Positions 37,401 through 52,400 of a stretch of 64,000 nt of DNA are shown here, piece by piece. This DNA is from Carettochelys insculpta (taxonomy: Eukaryota > Chordata > Testudines > Carettochelyidae), in contig NC_134147.1 of the NCBI RefSeq assembly GCF_033958435.1, forward strand, positions 40,852,001 through 40,916,000, written 5' to 3'. Position 1 is the stretch's first letter. Each line of letters begins with the position of its first letter. Made by a program: the position numbers and the translations under genes. A model generated the notes under the pieces. The model had not been told where the DNA came from. It saw only the letters and a program-made list of their open reading frames with translations, and searched no databases.

Positions 37401-40400
37401 CAAGTATTAATATACACCAGGAAGCTAAAATAATATCATGGACAGATGAATTAGCTGTCCTTTCTGATGTCTGGCAGTTAACATGAAGGAATTGCAATGC
37501 AGCAAACCCCTAACTCTGTATTTCTCCTAATATATTTTCCTTCTACTATTTTTTCATTAACACCTGGAGAGTTGAAAAGAAAATGAACGAACAACAGCAA
37601 AAAAGTGACTGCGCATTTCAGAACTACGAAAAATAGATATTACAATAATATACTCCAAATATTTGACTGAATCCCGTAACTATAAACATATGCAAAAACA
37701 CACATACACATTTTTACAATACGCATATGCAAGTAACTGCCTGGAACAAGTGAGCCTGCTTAATCTATAAACCTCCCTTTATTATCTCATCAGGTATTTG
37801 CGTGGATGGGAACGTGTCCCCCCAAAATGCAGATCTCCTACCACTTTCAAAATCTGAAACCTTTGAAAATGTTTCACAGATGTCACATGTCAGTCATAAA
37901 GGAAAATGATCGGCTTGTTAATTATAATGTTCAAGCTTGCTTCTGCTGTATGTTCTGCTAGTTCTACCCCGTCACTGAGCTCTCACACTTAACACTGTTC
38001 CAAGGAAAACTACTTCAGGGCAGAGCCTCAGCTGGTGTAAATTGTCATAATGCCACCACAATCAGTAGAAGTCAATTCCACTATAGCAATTTACGCCTAC
38101 TAAGGATCTACTCCTTAAGTATTTTTAGCTTCCCGGCTGCCATTCTGACCTATTTAAGTAGAGTTATTCCAAAGCAGTGAAATCTAAACATGTGCAGTTT
38201 AATATTAAATATGACTGAGCTGTAATTTTTTTTTAACTGAGGGAATGAAATCAGTACTAAATACCATTACTGAGGCAACAAAACATATTTTAACAGAGTA
38301 TAGCATTAATGTATTTTAAAAAGCAGGCACAAATGTGAATTTTTTAAGGTGTGGCCCCCTCACCAATCACCACCCTTCCAAACCCTCTGAAAGCCAGAAG
38401 CTCAGGCTACGTCTACACAAGCCCAAAAATTTGACAGATCTGATAGGAATGCATGAAATCAACCTCTCAGGGGTTGCAATCAAGATGCAAGAAGTAAGGG
38501 AGGTCAACGGGAGAAATTCTCCCATTGACCTTGTTCAGTAAGGATGGCCAAGTAAGCTGAGCACAGACACACAGATTCTAGCTACGCATTTGCGATAGAT
38601 AGCATTGCGTATCTGCAGTCATCTTACTTTGCTTAGTGTAGGCATAGCCTCAGACTTGACAATGGAGTATGGATCTCTTGGTAATTGCTCTGTTCTCTTC
38701 ATTCCCTCTGAAGCATCTGCTGCTGGCCACCGCAAAAAGATGGAATACTGGGCTATATTAGTCTGTTCCTGAACTTGCAATTGTCCTCTAACCCACTATT
38801 TGTAAAGGTTGCAACTTAAAGTATAGGAAAAGGCAGGTAAATAAAGAAAAATATTGTTGCACTATGCAAAATACTGAAATGTCATAGGCCCCAGTTCTTC
38901 AGTGAAGCACATTTAAGTTCATGCATGTGAGTAGGCCCACTGACTTCAGTATGACTTCTGGTATACTTGGATTGGGGATCGGGGGGCGTAGTTAATAGCG
39001 CCACTTCTTCATGTATGCATTCAAGATTCAAAAGATCTATCATTTGTCAGAGAATCCACTGTACTGAGTCAAGCCCAAGTTCATTCCATATACTATCTTT
39101 TTCCAAAACAAAAGCATGAATATTTTTAGAACAAATATTTCTCCTTTCTCTCCGTGAGAAAGGGCTTTTGAAGTCCAGAGTTGGGGGGGTCCTTTCAAAA
39201 GGCCTCTGTCTACACTGGCAGCATGCAATTCTAAAGAGGTGCTTTGGAATCATGTGCAGCCGCCATTATACGAATGAGGTGCTGCATATTCCTGGAAGCA
39301 CCTCATTAGCACATTCCCAACTCACTCATTACCATGCCCCCTCCTTTCCGAAGGGGCTGGTGTCGACGTAACCCATGTATGTGAGAGAGATTGAGAGAGA
39401 GAGAATACAAAGATTGCAGCACCGCATGTGGGCTATTGAAACAGAGTAGAATGTAATTCCTCCATTATTTACTGTACAGCAGCTTTAAGTTATGTCCAGT
39501 ATCTCCTGTAAGCTGAGCACTCAGACAGCCACTCAAGAGAGATTCAGGTGCTGCCCCACTGATTCGGAGAGTGCCCCTAGCTATCCACAGTGGGCAGCAT
39601 GTGTTTCTATTGGTCGTGCACATCCACACATGCCTTGGTGCACAGAATAAAATTTATTCTGCCCATGGATGGAAAAAAAATTAGTGGGAACTCGTTATGT
39701 ACCACTTTAATAGTTAACCTGTCACCTCAGAAAAGCAGCCGTTGTCAAATTTTCCCAGTGTGCCTGTTTGTAACAAATAGTTTGGAGTTTCCTAAGAGGT
39801 TAAGGGGTTTTGCATCTTTTGCCATCAAGGGATTGCAGTTTTCAGCATGCACAAGATAAAACAGTGATTTCCTGTGAGATGTTGCAATCTGCCTGCTGAT
39901 TTGGGGACAGAAGCTCATTAGATGTTTCGAGAATTCCATCTAAATGCTTCTCTCTTCAGAAAAAGGGTTCAGGCAGACAATTTAGAACATGAGATACACA
40001 CTTCTGAACAGTGCCCTTCTAATTGAAAACGCTCAGGAGCTGGACAAAGAGCATCCCAAAGTGGCTGGCTTTCACAGAGCGTAGTGCTTTTGCATTACAG
40101 TGCAAAGTATCAAATCCTGTTCCCTCTACTACTGTCCTCTTCAGCTGGCCCTCTTGTGCATGCAAGGATAGAATTTAGCGCACGTGCACACACACACACA
40201 GAGAAAATTGTCGATCAAATATTGTCTGCAGCATCTTTACATTTGTAAAGATTTATCTCCAGCCACACGGAGAACACTTTAGAAAAGGTCTCTTCTCTTA
40301 GAGCTCTGTAGGGATGGGACACGGGAAGGGGGTTAATTTCCCTACTGTCTCGCGTATGATCTACTGCTTTGCACACACAAAAGGGATGGAGGTGGGTAAA

Positions 40401-43400
40401 AATGACACCAACATCAAGCCAGTTATATTTTTAATATCTAACATTATGTGATTGCTTCTTGCTTAGTGAAAGGGGGATCCACCTTTCCCTGTAATATTAG
40501 TTGGAGGTTCACACACATATATATTGGAGGGTAGACCACTTATCACTGAAGATATTCACTGCAAAAAGTAGTGATCTCAGTTACGCTTGAAATGCAGAGT
40601 AAGTCCAGTAGCATCTGCTCTCTGTTACACTGGCACATATCTGGAATACCTGTGATGAAGCTACTGGAGAAACTCAAAATGTATACAGGAAAAACTGTGT
40701 GCAGAGTTTCAGCCTGATTATGTTTATTTTATTGTACAATTTTAAGGTGATGTATCTGGGAAACCAGAGTCAAAAAATCTAACAACTTAGATTAACTCTC
40801 CTGAGTTTCTCCTCTGCTCATTTTGTTGTCTCTACCAGAAAGAATTCAACCTACAAAAAAAAAAAAAGTATCTAATATTTCTAGAAACATTCCATACTAT
40901 GCCAGTTGGCCAAGATATTTAAATAACCAACCAACCAACCAACATATTTATTTAACATTCAGCAGATGGACATGATATGAACATCGTGATTTCCAGTTGT
41001 ACTTTTATAACTATTCAGGGTAGTTTTTTTTTTATTGCCAGGATTGAAACTGGTTCATGAAGTAAACATTCTACCTTATCTTAGCAACCAGTCTTACTGT
41101 GCCCACTTCGATTAACTTTCTTTGGCATTTAGAACGTTAACCTCACGCTGCCTTCCCCAAACTATTTTCACTTTTGAAACACTCTTATATATGTATTTCA
41201 GTAAAGATTTCTACATGCAATTAACAAACTCAGGGCCAGATGGTTAACTGATAAGAATGGGCTTACCAACAGAGAACCAAGCAAGGTGTGCTGACTTACA
41301 TACCAGCCGATACACTGACGTTCAGATTGTAGTTTCCATAAAAGAATTTTAATTAAAATATTCTCTTTGGCACTATCACTAATTTCTTTCAATAATGGAC
41401 AACACTTCTGAACAACAAAAACAAGAGACTGAGTGGTATTTTGACACTCAATGGGACAGTTCTTCAGCTGGTATAAATCACCACAACTCCTTTAAAGCCA
41501 AGGAGTTACCTCACAGCTGTTGTCGAACATTCTACAAACGTCTAATGCCTTCTATGGAGTCTTGCATTGTTGTTGTTAATAATATGAAGTGTGGTAGCAC
41601 TTCAGAGATAGAGTCACGTACTAGGGCCCCATTGCATTGGGTGCTATATAAAACACATATGTTTAAGGCTCTGAGGTTCCTTTTTTAATTTTGGTTTCAA
41701 ATTTGTAGTTCTCTGTACTTGGGGAAAGAGGCTACCCTTGTGTTTAACCACAAATAAAAGAGCTGGTCATGCCACTTGAAAAAAAAAAGGATTAACAACA
41801 TTATAATGCATTTTTGAAGAAACGTTTAAAGTTATTATGTGATAAACTGAACAGAATGTCATAGAATGTCAGACTGGGCACAATAAAAATAAATGTTATT
41901 CCCCAGGAAAATAAAAGACTGGGTATTTTTGTAACGTTCAGCAGATGGAGATTATATTAATATAGGGGTTTTCTTGTTGTACTTTTATAGCTACTAGATT
42001 TTCTTGTCTAACTTGGTAACCCAAGGCACCATTTGATTTTGGGATTTGGACAATGTTGCAACAGATGTCCAGACCAATAAAATAAATTCCTAAATGTTTA
42101 TGCTTAATTTGTGTAATTGATCAATTTTTGTTACATGGGCTTCAGTTCACCAGCATGTAACTGCTTCCCAGATTAGCTCAGCAGTCAGGATTTCATTCCA
42201 TATGTTCCAACAATCGTTTATTGGCTCTTTGACGACCCTGCAGATACAGCAGCGTTAGTGGAGACACCTGTTGGCAATGTAATGAAATATAACAACTGGT
42301 ATTGCAGTTAAGGCTAGAGTGAAAAGCTTTTGGATAGTTTGTGAACACTATCAAGACACAGTTTTCTGAAATGTTGTACATTGTGCTCAGATTAATAGGA
42401 ATTACACCAACACCTTAATTCCATAATTAAAGTGTCAGATCTGAGGAGGGTAACTCCACCTCCTCTATAAAAAGGTAATATGCTCTTGAAAACATGGAGG
42501 ACAGATAAATGTTGAAAAATGATACCAATAAAAATTTGTAGTACATTTTCCTCTAATACAAAATGTCAGTGATTTACTCCTTCCCAATACAGGTTTAATT
42601 GATTCAAATAGCATTGGTAGTAATTAAAATATGGATTCTGAAGCACAACTGTTAGATCTCATCACTCACCTATTAAACTTGCCATAGATGCTGTGTTAAT
42701 TATCTTCCCATATCCTTGCTTCAGCATAATGCGGCCTGCAGCCTGTGACAGAAATTAAAGGAAAGACCAGTGACCCCTTTTGTGATTGTGCTAATAATTA
42801 CATGATAATAAATTAGTCTTCACTTTTCAGAAGAGTTTATGGATTTTTTTAAAAGTGCTTGATATAAAAATTGTACATAAAATGGCTGAGGCAGAAAAAT
42901 TACTATCATTTTAATTCAGCTACCATCTTGCCAAAATTTTCAAAAGGTGAGTAGTAAGACTGACTGCCTCTACTATTGGATACTCCAACAGATACACTGC
43001 TGCAAGGACTGATTTTCAGTAAGTTTAGAGCATCCACCCTCTGAGAATCAAGTCTCTTTTTAAGTTGTCTCACGTTGGACACCTAATAATCACTAGTTAT
43101 GTTTTATAACCTTGGATGAATCTGATTCTTAGAATTGAATTTTCATTTTTTCCACAATTTCCACAAATACTGCAGAGCTCAGACAATAATTATTCAATGA
43201 CAGAAGATGCTGAACTCTAAAAAGTCAAAGGTTAATAACCACTAAAACCCAAACTGTCAACATCACTTCAGAACACACAAAATAAATATTTGTAACCTCT
43301 AAATAAGTCATCAGGCAACATTTTTCCATACTTTACCTATTGGTAAATTTCAGTTGTTACGAATGGAAATATTTTGACATCAGTTTTCACATGTTCAGTG

Positions 43401-46400
43401 AAATCAATGCTTACTGATATTTCCTGATAAAAATCTAATCTGTTTTAGCATACAGATACATAATTGAAATATTACTAACATTCATCAATCTATGACTGGT
43501 TTTAGGTAATAATTAGCAATAAGAATTTTATTAAACCTCTGGATAAGTCATATGTTCAGAAAATGTCTAAATTTGTGTGGAAAATAATACGGATCCTCAT
43601 ACTTACTTGGCAGCACAAAAACAAGCCTCGTAAATTAACATTAAAAGTTTTGTCCCATTCTTCTAATGAAGTGTCTTCACTTGCCGAATTCATGTTAATA
43701 CCAGCATTGTTACAGGCAATATGAACTGCACCCCATCTAGTTACAACTGTATCAAGCATCCTTTGCACATCCTCAGGTTCACTTACATCTGCTGCCATTG
43801 CAATGCTTTCTATCCCTGGATTAAAATGAGATGGATTAAACAAATAGAGGTATTCCCAGAAAACAAAGTGTCATTTCTTGTGTTAACTAGCTACTAACTC
43901 TTAAACAAAACCAAGTTTAATCACCAGTCCACTGACTACGGCAAGTTACGTGCTATTTATGGAAGCACGATGCACTGGGTAATGGAATCTTTTTCAAAGT
44001 TTGTAAGCTCAGCTTTTGTAAACCATATATACTGTGGCCTAAACACGTAACCAATTTACTTAAAATCAGAGTTCTTTGATTCGCCACTTGAATGAATCTT
44101 TGAAAGCTGCACCATCTTCTGGTCAAAAGTCTAACTGCAGTTAAGGTGTATATAGCTGCTCGGTTTTTTTGTGAAGCTACAAACTAACACGGCTACCTCT
44201 ATGAAACTAAAGTGATAGTCATTCCAACAATTTTCTGAGTGCTAGGGATCATAACATGTATCACTTTCTGATGACAGTTATTAGCTCATAAACAAGATAA
44301 AACAGGAATAATTTTATCTGTTGAACTACAGATGTTTTTACAGTGAGTCTCAGATGTCCCGGAAATCAACTCAATTTAACAGCAACTATTTCTAAGAGTC
44401 AAGTTTTTGGAGGACACATATTTCTGTACTGCAATATTATATTTCTGATCTCTGATATGCTAAAGCTATCAAGAATTATAGTTCTGATTTAAACATGAAA
44501 ATCTAAACAGTCACAATTATGGCTCACATGGTAACTAATTTCTTTACCATCACGGCTCCATGTTAAAGCACAAGATTTAATATGATTAATAAATAGCTGT
44601 AAGAGTACCCTATGGATGTGAAATGTGACTGATAACTTTGATTCTGCATCAACAGCTTTGCGTATATTGCCTTGTACATTCTCAATAGGAAGTTACTCAA
44701 GGGTAGATGTTGCGTTCCATTTTTATTCCTGCATAGCCTGGAAAGTTCAGCTTTAAATCAAATGGAAGACCTTAGTTTTAAGGCTCCCCATAAAGCAAGG
44801 CATTTGAAGTCAATGAAACTGCAAGTGTGCTTGAAGTTACGCATGTGCCCACGCATTCTGTTTAACTGGGAATTAATTCACAGGAGTGTAGGCAGCCATT
44901 TGAGCTTATAGCACAGATCAGTTATCTATGTTGGCAGAAGAGGCAGAAAACTCCATGAGGTTCCTGTCCCTTACAAGGAGAACATCACCTTAGACTCATT
45001 TGTAAAACCAGCTTCTTCCAACATGGCAAGAGACACTGGGCTACAGTCCTAGCAGGCAATTCTCAGAAACTTCAGCTCCGCTGCCCCTGAAGCCTTGTGG
45101 GTGTCTAAATTTGCTCAGCACCTACATTTTTGCAGTAAAAGTTCCTAAGGTGTCTGTATGTCTGCAGCAGGCAGATACAAGTACGTGGCAGCCTGACACC
45201 AGGCATCTGGAGGCCTGTGTCCCAAAGCAACACATGAAAAGGAGAAGTAGGGGAGCAGGATCAGCATTCCTTCACCTGACTTGCCCGAGGGGCCTGATCT
45301 GGTGAACACATTCAGAACTTGCCTCCTGGATCCAAATCATGCCCCTGCACATGAATTTACACCACATAACCATCCCTCATAACTTGTAGTCCAGTGATTT
45401 GGGCCCTCACCTGGGACAATAAGAGGCCGAGGTTCACAACCCCCGTATGCTTGGGACAGAGGAGGGATTTGAACTGGAGTCTGATGCCTCTCAGGGGAAT
45501 GTCCTAACCACTGAGTTAGGGGATAGTCAACGGGGGTGGGGCCGTGAGTCTCTCCTGTTGAAACTGACCCACCATGGCTAAAATATATTTAAAACAAATT
45601 GTGCGAGGCTCTTGGGCCTTTCATCTCGCAGGTGATGCCTCTAACTACTAGGCTACTTGGTGGTTTTTGTTAGCCAGACCACCGCTTATCATGCGTGTGG
45701 CCAGGTCTCCCATGGTCCCATCAAGTTTATTTACAGCCACCAGTCCTGATTAACTAAACTCATGCCAGATTACAGATGCTGCCGAATGAGAGCATGCCCA
45801 GCTACAGAGGTTCAACATGTATGTTGCAACATGTAAACATAGTCCTATGTTATTGTTCATCCTGCATAAAGAGGAGTCTCTGGGCTTGTGCAGAGCCTGA
45901 GAGAATGAGGTGGAGATGCAGCCACACAGATAAGACTGTGCCATATCGGGGCCTTATCTTCTATTTATAGGTACAAGGAAGATTTTTCCCCTTAGTTCAC
46001 ACTGTTTTACACACCACTGAATCTCAGCAAGATCATTTTCATCACATCTTTTTTTGCAACCTCTCCACCATTCCACATCCCACTAGTGTTGTGAAACATT
46101 GCTAGAGTTCTTTTTCCCCTCTGCACAATTTCATAATAAAGCAAATAATATTTTTGCTGCGATGTAGTGATTGTGGATAATAGGTGTTAATGATTACTGG
46201 ACCTGATCAAAGTTGCACTTAAATCAGGGTCTGATTTCCCATTGTCCCACATGTGTAAGTCCCATTAAAGTTAACAGCATTTGTGCACATGCCTCAGTGA
46301 GAAAATAGTTCCCCTTTAGGCTCACGTCAAAGAATTTAAAAGATCTGTTTTCCCCAGATGCCATTAACACTAATGGGAGAGATCCAGAGAATGACTGAAT

Positions 46401-49400
46401 TGTGGTTTGTCATTAAAATAGTTTACAAAATTTAGCCAAAACTACTCAGATCCATTAATCCATTAAATTCCTCTAATGCCTGAGAGAGCAAAGATACTGG
46501 ACTATTCCCCTCTTAAAATAACTTGGTGAAAGGAAAATTAAACAGTTGGAAATAATCTTGAAGTGGTAGCCCAGTTCTGAGCCTTTCATCGGAGGAGAAT
46601 TCAGAGTTAAAGCTAAATATATCTATTTAAGTCCTAGTGTTTGTTCAGATGAGTAATTTCAGGCACCTGAACAGCTTCTATTGATTCTGGTCATTCAATG
46701 TCCCTGAGGACAGTGGGACTTTTCCATTACACAAAGTTCCTCATGGGAGTATTTGCATTGTATGGTAGGCGACAGTTTATTGCAGAATTCTTTCCAAGCC
46801 CATGATACGGTATGTGTAAGGTCAAAAGATTCCAGGTATTGGTGGACAGGATCGAACCTGGGACTGCTAGAGCTAAATGTGTGAGCCTCTAGTTCATGAG
46901 TTAAAAGCGTGTGACTACAGGTTGAACATCCCTAATCTGGCAGTCTCTTGTCTGGCAACATCCAGAAACTGGCATGATTTTAGTTAGGGGGAGCACCGCT
47001 TATGGGTGTGGCCAAGTTTCCTGTTGTCCCAGAAAGTTTGTTTCCAGCCACCAGTCCTGGCTCTCAGTGTTCTGTGCTGTTACTTAGCTGTGATTTACCC
47101 CTAAATGTCTTCTAAGAGCCCAGTAAGCAGTGGAAGTGTTGGTAATGCTGCTAAACAATATTGATCTCCCATGGTCCGACAAATTCTCTTGTCCAGCACC
47201 AATCATGTTCCAGGGGTGCCAAATGAAAGCGGTTCAGATTGTATTAGCAAAATTTGTAGTACACTCATCAATCTCTAGCTGTGCTAGGTGCCATTAAAGA
47301 AGGACCAAGTGCCACATGAAACACACATGGATTACACACACAAGTGAACTTGCAACTGTTTTTTTTTCCTGTGGACTAACTATGCAGAGTTCATGGAAAT
47401 AGCTTTCATGCTAAACCAGCCAAAGGCACAAGTGGAAAGGCTATATGAGCTATAAATGAAAGGCTTTGGATCCCATTACAAAAATCAAAAATCCAGTAGC
47501 CAGATGCGGTAATAAAAGCCTCACCATTAGACAGGTATTCAGTGACCTAGGAGAGGTGTTTAAACCTGTGGTTCCAGAGCTGCATTCAGTTCTTTAAGGA
47601 CTTCTTAATGGTTCCCTCTGCTGTAATAGCAAATTGAAGAAAAAAACCCCTCCTGATCATTTTCAATTAACATTGACCGTGTAATAGCCCCAAAATGAAC
47701 AAGTCATATCTAAACAGAAAATGATAGGTGATCTTGCAATGTCCCCCAGAGATAGAGATAAGGTTTGAGAGTGAAAGTCAGAAAGACAGAGGTACAAATG
47801 GACCGGGGAAGTGTAAGGAAATAGAATATGTAAAAAGTTTGTGGACATGCTGCAGCAAAACACGTATTGCACCAAGAGTCATTGTGTGTGTGCTGTTCTT
47901 GATGTTCTTTATTGAGTACTCTCTCATATTCACATGTATTGAGGCTCTTGAAATAGTGAGTTTTTTTTAACGAATTGGAAAAAATGGCTCTTCTTGTTAT
48001 TGTGGGTGCCGACCCCTGTGCTAGGTAAAATGAGCCTCAGATCACTTAGTCCTGATTGTGTTGAATAAAGTTAGAGCCTTTAACAGTCTTACCGGATATG
48101 CCCTCTGCGAATGGACTGAGGCACTGTGGGCAGAACAGTGGAAAGAACTTTTATAGCCACTACTTGTACTACAGCTGTTCTGCACAAGAATCAAATTTGG
48201 TTGCAATGCTGCAAATGTGCTTCTCATACCCAATTTTAGTTTTAGAGAGCAAATTTCTACTCCAGCTTTTGCACCCTGAAAGGCTAATCAAGGTTCTCCC
48301 TGCCATAGTGCATAGTCTGTTCCTTTGTCCATTTACAACATAATTGGACTACAAGCCCAGATGGTAGTATCCCACTTTCCTGACTGAAGCTACATCACTG
48401 GGGACACTGAAGGATCCAACACAGCAGAAGGCTTTGATATACTTGCACAAGAGGAATTAGAAAATGAGTGATACTTCATTTCATTTCTCATTACAACTCT
48501 ATTTCCAATTGGCTGTTTCCTTTCTGAATATACTTTAGCTTTAACTTATTTGCACACGTCTTTGGAGAAGAACTGAATGGTAAGTCCTGCTGAGGAATAA
48601 AAACACAAAATATAAGTGGTTTGGGAAAAGTTTTCACCTATTGTTTGGCATATATGTCAGTATTATGTACTTCGATCTGACCTCTCTGCTTTTCATTCAT
48701 GCACAGTTAAGAACTATGGCCAATGATTTCAAAAGTGACTATTGGTGATTTTGGGTGGCTATAAAAAGATCAGCAACCAAAAATTAACAGGCCAGATTTG
48801 CAGGAAGTGCTGACTCCTTGGCCACTGAAAATCAAGGCCTTTCACTGTATCCCCAGTTTGGCCCTCAAAAATCAAGTACTCCTAGAAATTCTGCTTTAAA
48901 TATGTTGACATCTGGCATAATCCTTGAAGTTACTTGTAACTAGCTCATCATTCCTGTATGAAGGCTACTCTGTGATGCAGCTAGTGGAAGTAAAAAAAAA
49001 AAAAAAATCACACAGATACTGCCTACCAAATCCTGCACCCTTTTCTCAAGCAAAACCATCTCTGAAACAAGACCTGGAGACTTTGGCCCAAGATTATTGG
49101 ATACACAGAAGATAGATTCATGCCACAAGAAACAGAAACCTATGTGCCTCTGTTGAGGCTATGCGACTGGATGAAAGAAAAGCTACGGATAGAGTGTGTT
49201 AAAGGGTGCCTGGGCTGTGTCGGGGTGTCCCTTATTAGCTAAATCTTAATGCCTTAGCTGTCATGTGATATGATGGATGGAACAGCTCTTTTTCTAGATG
49301 ATTGAGGTGTGTTCTGCAGCACTAACTAGTAAGTGCTATTCTCTGCACCCAGCAGTCCTGTCTTATTCTATGCTATTTTTCCTCCAGGTACCCCAGATAT

Positions 49401-52400
49401 AGAGTTTTGTGTGGGGTAATTTGCTGTCCTGGTAGCACTGACACTGCAAGGTAATACAAGCCAGCCATGCAACACTGGCTGTTGCTTGCTGAGGAAAGGC
49501 TAAGAGGCTTCATGAGGCATGCATGCTCTGAGATTGTGGCACGGGTGTGCTATTTGGAAATTCTTTATTTTGTTATCTGACTTATCACAGAATATGAGAG
49601 CAGGAAGAGATCTCGACAGGTCGTCAAGTCCAGTCTTCTGCACTCAAGGCAAGAAAAAGCACCATCTAGACCATCCCTGACAGATAGTGACAGATTTGAC
49701 TGCCTCAGGGCAAGGTGATCTGCACCTCTTATGGTCCCTGACTGAACTAAGAGTCACGGGCAGTGGGTAAAGGCTGGGCTTGGGGAGGCAAGCGCTAGTC
49801 CACCCTTCCACGCCTATCAGATCCCAGCCCCCCATTGTGGCTGCTGGCCCCTATCCTGCACCCCCAGGCCCATCAGTAACGGCTGCTGCTCCGCAACCCA
49901 AGGCTAGCGCAAAACTTCCTCCGAACCCATCCACACACACACCCCTATCCCCAGTGCCAGGCAGCAATGCCTCACCAAAACTCAAGGCAAGATATTCTCT
50001 ACCAAGGCACCTGTGAAGTTTACCATTACAATACACACAGCCCTTCCAGACAGGGATGTAGAAGCGCAAGGGTATCGTATACCGCTTACCTTTCAGGCGG
50101 AGTTCCTCAGCTACCACTTCTGCCTTTGCAAGTACCAGATCCACAATGGCTACCTTAGCCCCTGCTTCTCCCAATGCATGAGCAAAGGCTCTTCCAATCC
50201 CCTGGCCTCCCCCTGTTACATAGGCCACTCTGCCATCCAAACGCAAGCGATCGAGGATGCGACATCCGTTATAGCCCCAAAAGACATCATCTTTCACCAC
50301 TGCTTTCTGTAGCAAAACAGCACGATGCGCCAAGGGTCAAAATTCAGTTATGTTCAACCTGTGAGCCTTCCCCTCCCACCCACCACAAATACTCAGGTGT
50401 GTTAGGGTAGGGGGTAGAATATGCCAGCAGCTGTTCCTTCCTACCCCATTAACTGCAGTGCACTCTGCCTCAGGCTCTAGGTCCTACCAGGTAGGAGGTG
50501 TTAATTCAAGGAACAGTGTGGAGGGAGTCCAGGTGCCTCTTGGCTAGGGTAGGGTGCAGGGAATAGAAGGCTTACTGTAATCAGTGACAAAGAAAACAGC
50601 TGCTTCCCCATAGCACATTATAATTTATGACATGCCTCAGACCGATACTTGTAATTCTTACTCGTTAGGCAATTACTGGGAAATGTGATGCATGCAGGAT
50701 ACATTCTTCAAACAGGATGGTCTCTCTAATGTGTAAAGTGAACACAAAGGGTGACATCCTGGCCTGAGAGAAATCAATAGCTATGTTTGCCATCAACTTC
50801 AGTGGGGGCAAGATCTCACCCATATGGCTTAGGGAGAGAAAATACACACCTGTGATTCAATCACCCCATCTGTGGAAGTAGGGCTTCTTCGGATGACACT
50901 CACCCCACCTTCCACGGGTAAAATTACCTGGAAAACAGCAGTGTCCAAATCAACCCTGAACCATTTCAACTTCAGGGCACACCACATGGGGCCTGAGCCA
51001 AAATCCACCGAACTACACGGGAGAATCCCCTGTGGACCTCAGGGAGCTTTGGGCTAGGCTTTCTGGTGACTTACCTCTTTGCATACTGCTGCCTGCTCCA
51101 GAAAGTCCCTTGCTATCCCAGTATGACACTCCTCCATCTTACCTCAGATTCCCATTCACAACTTACTAATTTCACAAAGGCTAGATCAGTAAAAATGCCA
51201 AAAAAACCACCTTCTAGTGTTATAAAAAAGACACTGCCAGTGAGACTTCTGGTGCATCTGATTTTGTCTAATGAGATGGTCTGTTCTTTGGATCTGTACC
51301 AAGAATGCTCTAGGAGCTTAATAATGATGACTTTGAATACTCTCTGGACAATCTTACTTACTACTGTTTGTGTACTATGGATACAAATTGCATTTTGCCC
51401 TCCCTCACTATGATTTGTGTTCCTGGTCTAGTGACCTGGTGCCACTGTCTGGATGGCAACTGTACCTTAGTGAAAATAACACAGCATCTTGTAGACCCAA
51501 CACCACCGTCCCAATCAGATGTGCAGTGACTTAGTGGCTAAGAATATGAATTAAGGGCCTGGACAGATAAAGTGCAAAATACCCCCTTCAGCAGGTGAAG
51601 GAATCTGTCCTTGGTGAGAAAACAGATTATGACAATCCACAGAATGAAGCCATTTGGATCTAGTAAATCATTCTTAGCATTCCACTGGAGAAATAACATA
51701 ATGACGGACAAAAATATGTTTTATAGCATGGCCCCTACTGTAGGGGCAGAGGCCATGAGTGAGACAGCCCACGTTCCAGAGTCTTATAAAACAATAGCGC
51801 TAAAGCAATTTCACAAACACTTACAATACCAACATGACCTAATAGTACTAACCTGCTCAACACGAGGATCTGAATTAATTACATTATTTAATTTCCTGAC
51901 AGCTAATACGTTTTCATCCAGTATGGTCTCCAGGTAGACTTGTCCTTTCATGAGCGTATTCTCCACACAGATCACTCCATCCATTCTCAGCAAGTGGTTG
52001 TCCATGACAAAGTTGTAGTTGTTAACAGCATTTCTTTGATCAGCATCAATAAAAACCATATCAAAGCGTTTGCCTGCAGCCACTAATTCCTGGAGGGGAA
52101 AAATGATGTGAAAGAAAAAAAGAGGGCTGTTACCAAGTAGGAGGAGGGGCTGGTAAAGTGAGCCATCATCCATACGAAACACATGAAAAGCACCTAACAG
52201 AAAACACTATTTTAAAGTAATATTCCTAATTAAAGATCATTTATGTTTGAGAGCAGCCTTTCGATTTACAGCGAGTAGGGTAGAACTGGTTGAGATGCTT
52301 CTGTATACACCTTGGCTATCTACAGTCCATCTATCACACCATTAGGTCAAAGCCTTTGAAGTCCCCCATACAGGGCTAGCGCTCACAATTGTGTGAACAA

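Larger units (their letters stand above)
43816..50089. other. 6.3-kb MT-Ox intron
   Basis: Holds the repeats listed at 44170, 45387, 45667, 46848, 46916 and 49588. Elsewhere there is no supported exon. Confidence 0.6.

Noticed and set aside
45465..45530. Functional tRNA gene
   Set aside because: A- and B-box-like words are present but no complete cloverleaf can be drawn; fits a SINE.
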